Source: Tomocerus qinae (lineage: Eukaryota > Arthropoda > Collembola > Entomobryomorpha > Tomoceridae). From it: a stretch of 64,000 nt of DNA. The translations under genes and the position numbers were made by a program. The stretch lies in the NCBI GenBank assembly GCA_020055645.1, contig CM034546.1:110515375-110579374 (forward strand). The letters are read 5' to 3'. The notes beneath the pieces are model-generated. The model was not told the DNA's origin. It saw only the letters and a program-made list of their open reading frames with translations, and searched no databases. This document shows positions 29,130 through 37,000 of the stretch, one piece after another (position 1 is the stretch's first letter; each line of letters opens with the position of its first letter).

Positions 29130-31060
29130 TCTTAAAAAATCGTTTGGAGAACGCAGAGCCCAAAACTGGGTCGGTTGAGGGGTCTAGGACCAACTTTAAT
29201 TTCCAAAATTTTTCAATGTCATATATTGCAATACAATTTATGGCCATACGGGTCGATAAGGGAGTGTCATAACTATCTTAAAAAATCGTTTGGAGAATGC
29301 AGAGCCCAAAACTGGGTCGGTTGAGGGGTCTAGGACCAACTTTAATTTCCAAAATTTTTCAATGTCATATATTGCAACTCAATTTATGGCCATACGGTTC
29401 GTTAAGGGAGTGTCATAACTATCTTAAAAAATCGTTTGGAGAATGCAGAGCCCAAAACTGGGACGGTTGAGGGGTCTAGGACCAACTTTAATTTCCAAAA
29501 TTTTTCAATGTCATATATTGCAACTCAATTTATGGCCATACGGTTCGCTAAGGGAGTGTCATATTAAAAAATCGTTTGGAGAATGCAGAGCCCAAAACTG
29601 GTTCGGTTGAGGGGTCTAGGACCAACTTTAATTTCCAAAATTTTTCAATGTCATATATTGCAAACAATTTATGGCCATACGGGTCGATAAGGGAGTGTTA
29701 TACCAATCTTAAAAAATCGTTTGGAGAATGCAGAGCCCAAAACTGGGTCGGTTGAGGGGTCTAGGACCAACTTTAATTTCCAAAATTTTTCAATGTCATA
29801 TATTGCAATACAATTTATGGCCATACGGGTCGATAAGGGAGTGTTATACCAATCTTAAAAAATCGTTTGGAGAATGCAGAGCCCAAAACTGGGTCGGTTG
29901 AGGGTTCTAGGACCAACTTTAATTTCCAATATTTTTCAATGTCTGTCATATATTGCAACTCAATTTTTGTCAATACGGTTCGCTAAGGGAGTGTTATACC
30001 TATCTTAAAAAATCGTTTGGAGAATGCAGAGCCCAAAACTGGGTCGGTTGAGGGGTCTAGGACCAACTTTAATTTCCAAAATTTTTCAATGTCATATATT
30101 GCAATACAATTTATGGCCATACGGGTGGATTAGGGAGTGTTATACCAATCTTAAAAAATCGTTTGGAGAACGCAGAGCCCAAAACTGGGTCGGTTGAGGG
30201 GTCTAGGACCAACTTTAATTTCCAAAATTTTTCAATGTCATATATTGCAATACAATTTATGGCCATACGGGTCGATAAGGGAGTGTCATAACTATCTTAA
30301 AAAATCGTTTGGAGAATGCAGAGCCCAAAACTGGGTCGGTTGAGGGGTCTAGGACCAACTTTAATTTCCAAAATTTTTCAATGTCATATATTGCAACTCA
30401 ATTTATGGCCATACGGTTCGCTAAGGGAGTGTCATAACTATCTTAAAAAATCGTTTGGAGAATGCAGAGCCCAAAACTGGGACGGTTGAGGGGTCTAGGA
30501 CCAACTTTAATTTCCAAAATTTTTCAATGTCATATATTGCAACTCAATTTATGGCCATACGGTTCGCTAAGGGAGTGTCATATTAAAAAATCGTTTGGAG
30601 AATGCAGAGCCCAAAACTGGGTCGGTTGAGGGGTCTAGGACCAACTTTAATTTCCAAAATTTTTCAATGTCATATATTGCAAACAATTTATGGCCATACG
30701 GGTCGATAAGGGAGTGTTATACCAATCTTAAAAAATCGTTTGGAGAATGCAGAGCCCAAAACTGGGTCGGTTGAGGGGTCTAGGACCAACTTTAATTTCC
30801 AAAATTTTTCAATGTCATATATTGCAATACAATTTATGGCCATACGGGTCGATAAGGGAGTGTTATACCAATCTTAAAAAATCGTTTGGAGAATGCAGAG
30901 CCCAAAACTGGGTCGGTTGAGGGTTCTAGGACCAACTTTAATTTCCAATATTTTTCAATGTCTGTCATATATTGCAACTCAATTTTTGTCAATACGGTTC
31001 GCTAAGGGAGTGTTATACCTATCTTAAAAAATCGTTTGGAGAATGCAGAGCCCTAAACTG
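29130..31060 (+). repeat. Edge higher-order repeat of about 1019 bp, two copies
   Basis: The last 2 kb of the array is a two-copy unit offset by 1019 bp. GTGTCATATTAAAAAATCG (8-bp deletion) is at about 29556 and 30575. TTGCAAACAATTTATGG is near 29660 and 30677. The 4-bp insertion GTCTGTCATATATTG is at 29941 and 30960. The edge monomers are the most diverged of the array. Confidence 0.75.
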
Positions 31061-31130
31061 GGTCGGTTGAGGGGTCTAGGACCAACTTTAATTTCCAAAC
31101 TTTTTCAATGTCATATATTAAAACTCACTC

Positions 31131-31280
31131 TAAGGTTTCTGACAATCCGATTTCCCAACTCAAGTTTAGATTTAGGCCTCCAAGAAATATGGGAAACACT
31201 TAGGCAGACATAGTTTCAAAGCTACTGTCATAAACAAAATAATTTACATGATAAAATTTTAAGTTAAAAAAATGTAAATG
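31131..31280. other. Satellite-to-unique boundary, no feature seen
   Basis: Homology to the satellite ends at about 31117-31130 after a decayed TTTTTCAATGTCATATATTA. The following 150 bp is AT-rich and shows no repeat, frame or palindrome that I can support. Confidence 0.6.
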
Positions 31281-31512
31281 TCGGGTAAAAGGTCGTCAGT
31301 TGTCGGGTGGGAAGGCATCGGGTGTCAGTTGGTTGGGCATCGGGTGTTGGGTAGTTAGCTGTCTGGTGTGTGGTGGGAAGGATTTGTCCACTGTCGGGCG
31401 TCTGGTGGGAAGGCATCGGGTGTCGGGTAGATTGCTGTCGGGTGTCGGGCGGGAAGTATTTGGCCCCTGTCGGGTGTCCGGTAGTTGGCTATCGGGTGTC
31501 GGGTAGTTATGA
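31281..31512 (+). repeat. G-rich minisatellite, units around GTCGGGTG
   Basis: Irregular tandem units of GTCGGGTG, GTGTCGGGTA and GGTGGGAAGGCATCG fill about 230 bp. The strand is strongly G-rich and C-poor, unlike the AT-rich surroundings. Both strands carry open frames here, but they are low-complexity repeat translations and are not called. Many GGG runs could form G-quadruplexes; that is inference. Confidence 0.85.
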
Positions 31513-31634
31513 TGAGCCCAAAACAACCAACGTCCGCCTGGAAAATAGCCGCTAACCACCAGGAAAGCATCAACCAGCCCAGTATAATTTACAGTTTTTA
31601 GAATAGCTTATTTTTACAAAGGTTACATACAATT

Positions 31635-32870
31635 GCACACAAATATTACGTAAAATAAAAATACGTCGTTTGTAAAAACAAAACTTACTATTGTGGTACC
31701 GAGTTGGTACTTTAGTGGAAATTTATTGTCATCTTACCGGTTCTGTTGGTGGTCATTAGAACCCTGTGGGCCAAAGTTTAAGTTTCGAGTCTCACATTAC
31801 CCCAGAAAATCTTCTAAATTTTGTTTTCGTAATTTTCTTCCTTCCTAGCCATAACAGTTTGTTCAAAACTTTTTTATTATTTGAAAAACATGTGAGCTAG
31901 AATTTTTTGGTCACAGTTTTCTACTCTCAAAATGCCAATGTTTAATTGCATACAAATAATTCTGTAGAAATATGGTTTTTCTAAAAACAATGGTTACTAT
32001 TGTGGCACCGATTTGGTACTTCAGTGGAAATTTAGTGCCATCTTACCGGTTCTGTTGGTTGTCACTAGAACCCTGTGGGCCAAAGTTTAAGTTTCGAGTC
32101 TCACGTTACCCCAGACAAATTTCTAAATTTTCTTTTCCTGATTTCTTCTTTCGTAGCCATAACAGTTTGTTCAAAACTTTTTTTTAATTTGAAAAACATG
32201 TGAGCTAGCATTTTTTGGTCACAGTTGTCCACTCTCAAAATGCCAATGTTTAATTGCATACAAATAATTCTGTAGAAATATGCTTTTTCTAAAAACAAAG
32301 GTTACTATTGTGGCACCGAGTTGTTACTTTAGTGGAAATTTACTGCCATCTTACCGGTTCTGTTGGTGGTCACTAGAACCCTGTGGGCCAAAGTTTAAGT
32401 TTCGAGTCTCACAGTACCCCAGAAAATCTTCTAAATTTTTTTTCGTAATTTTCTTCCTACGTAGCCATCACAATTTGTTCAAAATTTTTTTTATTCGAAA
32501 AACATGTGAGGTAACATTTTTTGGCTACAGTTGTCCACTATCAAAATGTCAATTTTTAATTGCATACAAATATGTAGAAATATGGTTTTTCTAAGAACAA
32601 TGGTTACTATTGTGGCACCGAGTTGGTATTTTAGGGGAAATTTATTGCCATCTTACCGGTTCTGTTGGTGGTCACTAGAACCCTATGGGGCAAAGTTTAA
32701 GTTTCCAGTCTCACAATACCCCAGGAAAAATTTCTAAATTTTCTTTTTGTTTTTTCTTCCTTTCTAGCCATCACAGTTTGTTCTAATCTTTTTTTTAATT
32801 GAAACCAAAAAATTTTTGGTCACAATTGTCAGTTATTAAAATGTCAATTTTTATTTGCATACAAATATTA
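31635..32870 (+). repeat. Four tandem copies of a ~305-bp repeat
   Basis: GCATACAAATA or a variant starts near 31635, 31948, 32256, 32562 and 32856. TACCGGTTCTGTTGGT recurs near 31736, 32044, 32352 and 32654. The unit is about 294-313 bp and contains GAACCCTGTGGGCCAAAG and a TTTTGGTCACAGTTGTC tail. Copies differ by a few percent and by short indels. Short open frames inside are repeat-derived. Confidence 0.9.
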
Positions 32871-32968
32871 TTTAAGATATAAGATGTTTATTTAGGAAAT
32901 TTTATGTTTTGGTAAAGGAAAGACATGTATTGGGTGTTGAGTAATAAGGTTACGGGTTTGAATGAATA

Positions 32969-32997
32969 TTAATGTTTTCAATAATGTACCCCAAAGT
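32969..32997 (+). mobile_element. Fragment of a TTAA-flanked foldback MITE
   Basis: TTAATGTTTTCAATAATG followed by TACCCCAAA matches one terminal arm of the two complete foldback elements at 35294 and 35609. Only one arm is present; the sequence then passes into a different palindrome. Confidence 0.65.
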
Positions 32998-33002
32998 AGT
33001 TT

Positions 33003-33099
33003 ACCCGAAGTCAAACATACTTAATAACGTAATGTGCCTATGTCAGGTGCCTTCCGAAGTTACCCGACACAGGCACATTACGTGTGTTGGACTTCGGGT
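33003..33099. repeat. Imperfect palindrome, ~97 bp
   Basis: ACCCGAAGTC at the left end pairs with GACTTCGGGT at the right end. CGTAATGTGCCT inside pairs with AGGCACATTACG. The loop holds CAGGTGCCTTCCGAAGTT. It abuts the MITE fragment at 32969. It is probably a foldback element or a rearranged relative of that MITE. Confidence 0.65.
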
Positions 33100-33324
33100 G
33101 AGGCGGGTGTTGAAGTTATTTGAGTTCTTGAGGCAAACTTTTTGTTGGGATTCGTAATTTATAATAAATGCGGGAAATTAAAAAGTTTACGACCGAGTCA
33201 AACCAATTACTGGCTAATTTTTTCAACCATCGGATTAAAATTCGCAAAAGTTCAACATTTTTCTTGTCGGAGTCATTTATTGATACTTGTTGACGTGACA
33301 CGTTGGCAGTTATCCTTCATCCTT

Positions 33325-33332
33325 TATAAAAA
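33325..33332 (+). promoter_or_regulatory. TATA-box candidate for the small membrane-protein gene
   Basis: TATAAAAA lies 53 nt before the ATG at 33385. This spacing fits a transcription start some 25-30 nt downstream and a short 5' leader. Such strings are common in AT-rich DNA, so this is only a candidate. Confidence 0.35.
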
Positions 33333-33384
33333 ATTTTGCATTGTACAGAGCTTGCTAATGAATAATAGTAAAATATAAAAAGCA

Positions 33385-33705
33385 ATGCTACTGTTATGGG
33401 TGCATTACTCAGCACTTTGGGAGTATTTTGACAATTACATGACAAACTTTTTGTCGTACATAAATTATTCGTCTGCTTTTGCTCTGGATCTTAATTTATT
33501 AGACGATTTTCAGTGGAAGTTGTGCAAGATTTTAGTATTCATTGTCATTACAAATCTTTTCCTTATTTGGTTTACTTGGGGAGTGTATGGGGACAGAATC
33601 GTGGAAAAATTTATGCAGCCTTCTTCTTCATCTTTGCTAATAGAAGAGTTGAAAAATTCGATTTCCGAATTGAAACTGCCCAAAGAACATTCCCCACGAA
33701 TATAA
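33385..33705 (+). CDS. Small single-pass membrane protein, 106 aa, function unknown
   Basis: An uninterrupted 106-codon frame, ATG to TAA, with features of a real short gene. The N-terminal 45 residues are amphipathic and aromatic-rich (WEYFDNYM, SYINYSS). One strongly hydrophobic segment of about 22 residues spans roughly 47-68 (KILVFIVITNLFLIWFTWGV). The tail is polar, charged and serine-rich (QPSSSSLLIEELKNSISELK), ending HSPRI. A candidate TATA box lies 53 nt upstream and a canonical AATAAA about 120 nt after the stop, which supports a compact, probably intronless gene. No signal peptidase site is evident, so I expect a membrane-anchored microprotein. I do not recognise the family and assign no function. 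It sits in the same orientation just upstream of UBXN6. A missed upstream exon cannot be excluded. Confidence 0.6.
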   Translation: MLLLWVHYSALWEYFDNYMTNFLSYINYSSAFALDLNLLDDFQWKLCKILVFIVITNLFLIWFTWGVYGDRIVEKFMQPSSSSLLIEELKNSISELKLPKEHSPRI

Positions 33706-33826
33706 TTGTATTTCCTGTGTTGATATTGAATAGTTGTATACTTTTGTCTGTTATCAATCACTGTATACATACTGCCAGTACCTCCAAATATATACTGACT
33801 TTGAAATAGCTGATAAGTGATTCCAG

Positions 33827-33832
33827 AATAAA
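33827..33832 (+). promoter_or_regulatory. Polyadenylation signal AATAAA of the small gene
   Basis: Canonical AATAAA 121 nt after the stop codon at 33705, before the 5' region of UBXN6. It marks the likely 3' end of the 106-aa gene near 33845-33855. Confidence 0.55.
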
Positions 33833-33906
33833 TAATCTTCCCCCATCACTCATTGGCTGTATTCAGCCAGGTTGCAGGTTCACTTTTCAACAACTTGTCC
33901 TTAAAG

Positions 33907-34074
33907 GTAATTTATTAGTCAATTGGAAAATTACGGACATATAAACTCAAGACGTGAGGCGTTTATCGTGTGCCTTGTTCAGATGATTACATTACGCAAT
34001 ATCTAGTGAGGCTTATCTTTGATCTTCATTAAAAAGATTTTGAAGGGGGTTAACTTATTAACTTTAATTTGTAG
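33907..34074 (+). other. Candidate 5'-UTR intron of UBXN6
   Basis: TTAAAG|GTAATT at 33906/33907 looks like a donor, and TTTAATTTGTAG ending at 34074 looks like an acceptor 16 nt before the UBXN6 ATG. If used, the first UBXN6 exon is non-coding and starts only a few dozen bases after the upstream gene's poly(A) signal. The frame is also open upstream of the ATG, so an unspliced leader is possible. Confidence 0.35.
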
Positions 34075-34090
34075 TTCATATTCTTCAAAA

Positions 34091-37000
34091 ATGGACGCCT
34101 TAAAGAAATTCTTGAACAAGAAGAAAGCAGATACCAAATTCAAACAGGCGGGTCCTGGTCATAAACTGTCGGAAACAGCAGCAACTTCTACCTCTGCTAC
34201 CCAGAAGGGAAAGACGCAGAACGCTGGCCAAAAACAGTCGCAAAAAATTGTATCGACGCCGACAGACGAAAAAAAGCAAGCTGCTGCAGCAGCTTTGGCT
34301 CGTTTAGAAAAAGAAAAATCTAAAAGATCAGACGTCAATCCTCAAGAACTTTTGGCAAGTAGACAACTTGCTTTTATTAAAGGTAATGTTATATACTTAG
34401 TGTAGCAAAAATATGATATGAAATGTCAACTTTCAAGATTTCATAATTGTTCATCCTACTTCAATGTGGTTGCAATGTCAAATGTATAATATTATTACTT
34501 TTAGTAGATATAAAATTATTGATTAACTAAAGTACAGTACGATCACGATGTATACAAATCATGCTATTTATAGAACAAGCAAGAAAAGAAATTGAAAGCG
34601 AGTTGCGTTTAAAAGAACAGGAGCAAAAAATGTCTGAACATGAGAAAACTGCTGAAAATCTGGAAGATGAACTTCTAGAGTATCCAGTTAGCACTCAGCA
34701 GCGTGTCATCGACCCGAGTTCTTACATTGTTAAGGCTGTGTATTTCACTTGTCCCATTATAGGTAAGTGTATGATTCATTACTACTATTCAAAAAGCCGA
34801 TATCGGTCAGAGTGTAGGAAGTGGATTGTGGCGGCTAAAAAAGACTTTTTGTGAGACTTATAAAATATTTTTGACGGCAACATTTTTTTGGGACTTGCTG
34901 TCATGGCCGTCAGTGTAGCTGGGAAAGTGTAGCCGTCAAAAATATATAGTCCGAAAAAAATGTTGCCGTCAAAAAAATTCTAAGTCTTTTGTAGCCGCCA
35001 CGACCCACTTAGTACACTCTGACCACCGATATATGTTATTCTCTAGACATCTAGGGAACTAGGGAGTATGAAGACATTATTAGCGAATTTGATGTGAATT
35101 TAAGTGAATTTGATGGCAGGATCCTTCGTACCATGAAGGTATTCATCACCATCACTATTAAATAGTTAGTAGCACGTGAACAGGTTTAACCAAGGGATAC
35201 CCCAACCAGTTAAAGTTCCTTCGTACGAAGGATCCCGCCATCAAATTCCCTTGTTAAACATAGCGCATTACTGAAATTATTTACAGATTTTAATTAATGT
35301 TTTCAATAATGTACCCCAAAGCATACCTTAATGTGTTAAGTTTACCACATGAAGATATGCGTTGGGGTACATTATTGAAAACATTAATTTTCTCATATTT
35401 TCAATTCATATTGTTTTACATTAGGTCCTGAAGTTGCATCAAAGCGAGAAATAGAGGCTAAAATTAAAGATTTTCTTTTGGAACAGCCAACAGAGGAATT
35501 GGGAGTAACATCTTGCTTACTAATATATTCTTGCAATAAAGGGCGAGAGAAGGTACAAACAATTTCATTCTTACTGTCGTAGTATTGTATGTTGTTTTAA
35601 GAAAGTGTATGTTTTCAATAATGTACCCCAACGCATACCTCCATGTACTAAATTTAGCACATATGAAGGTATGCGTTGGGGGTACATTATTGAAAACATT
35701 AATTGAATTATCATTAAAGTGAAGCCACAGAGATAGATTTGTATACGTGATTATTTACCCTTTCCGTCTGTATGTCTGTTTGTCCGGTTACTCCGGGTAT
35801 TCCTGTGCACAATAACTTTCGAATGGTTTTTGCTAGACTGTTCAAATTTTCAGGGTAGCTTCTTGAGGTAAAAAATAAGACCGAGTTTGTAAATGGACAA
35901 GATCGGTCTCACCCCCTGACTAGGGGAGGAGTTCAAAAATTGAAAATTACTATAGAAATTAACGTAACTTCGGTTCTAGTCATCCTACAACGTCGTGCTT
36001 GTCGCTTGTTCGACAGCTCACCTGTTTCGGCACACTACTGAATAGGTTACAGTCATCCCTTGATAAGGGAAGTGTGTACAGAATTGAAAATAATTGAAAA
36101 TCGACGTAACTTCGGTTCTATTCATCCTACAAAGTCATGGAAAAGCTTGTTCGACAGCTGATGTTTTGCCAGACTATTGAACAGTTCACAATCATCCTCT
36201 GATAGGGGGGGAGTGGATGAAACATTGAAAATTGACTTAACATCGTTTCTATTCATCGTACAATGTCGTGTAATCTTGTTTGACAGCAGACATGTTTTAC
36301 CTCACTGCTGACTCGTCTAAACTCTTAGGAGTCCCCAAATAAACTGCTTTGTATTATATCCATTTTGGAATGGTTTATTGAGCTAATTATACATAAAAAA
36401 TATACGAGGATTCCAGGCTGTTATTATTTATTATATAACAAATTATTTTATAATTTTTTATGTTTATTTTTATTTTTAATCATTGCTAATTACAGATAGA
36501 AAGCTGTGTAGAGACATTATGTAAATATCTGGACAATATAATAAGAAATCCTGGAGACATGAAATTTCGGAAAATAAGATGTGCAAATAAGGTGTATCAA
36601 GAACGAGTTGCTAGCATTGAAGGATCCAATGAATTCTTATTAGCGGCCGGTTTTACCAAAACAGTTATGAAGAATGAAACAACTGATGCTGGAGAAGAAG
36701 AGTTTTGGGTATTTTCTACTGATAAAACTGAAGATGATTTTGTACCCCTTTTGATTGTAAGTACTTCATTCTCTTACTTATGGTTTATATATTATTATTA
36801 CTGCTAAATACATTATGAAACTATTTAATTAATGAATAAAGGGGAGTACCGGGTTTCGCTGGGCACATTGGCCTAGGTCAATTGAATTTTGAAAAAATTC
36901 CATGAAAATCAAATAGGACATGGGTGGGCCTGAGAGTTTTGACGAAAATTGCTTAAATTGTCGTAGTAACTGTGTATTATGCAAAAAGAATTATAGTTCA

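Larger units (their letters stand above)
1..31130 (+). repeat. 146-bp satellite DNA array, about 213 monomers
   Basis: The start of the window recurs at position 147, giving a 146-bp period that continues without interruption or inversion to about 31130. All monomers lie head to tail. Each carries a nearly invariant core of about 100 bp (from TCTTAAAAAATCGTTTGG through GAGGGGTCTAGGACC to TTTTTCAATGTCATATATTG) and a variable stretch of about 45 bp. Small indels recur: an 8-bp loss near 6785, 29560 and 30580, and a 4-bp gain near 29942 and 30961. The left end is cut by the window. The last monomer decays at 31100-31130 into unrelated sequence. Open frames inside are short translations of the repeat: 146 is not a multiple of 3 and no frame spans the array. 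The family is not one I can name. Confidence 0.97.

Noticed and set aside
1..31130. Many open frames of 60-111 codons on both strands within the satellite
   Set aside because: They are translations of a 146-bp repeat whose length is not a multiple of 3. They repeat the same peptide strings in rotating frames and have no domain or context of a gene.
1..31130. CRISPR-like array
   Set aside because: The repeats are contiguous 146-bp monomers with no unique spacers, in a eukaryotic sequence.
1..31130. CENP-B box in the satellite
   Set aside because: I looked for the NTTCGNNNNANNCGGGN pattern on both strands of the consensus and found no match; TTCGCTAAGGG is only a partial resemblance.
31300..31573. 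Overlapping frames on both strands in the G-rich block
   Set aside because: Both are translations of the GTCGGGTG minisatellite.
31972..32737. Frames repeating WYFSGNLLPSYRFCWWSLEP-like strings
   Set aside because: They arise once per copy of the ~305-bp tandem repeat and have no independent support.
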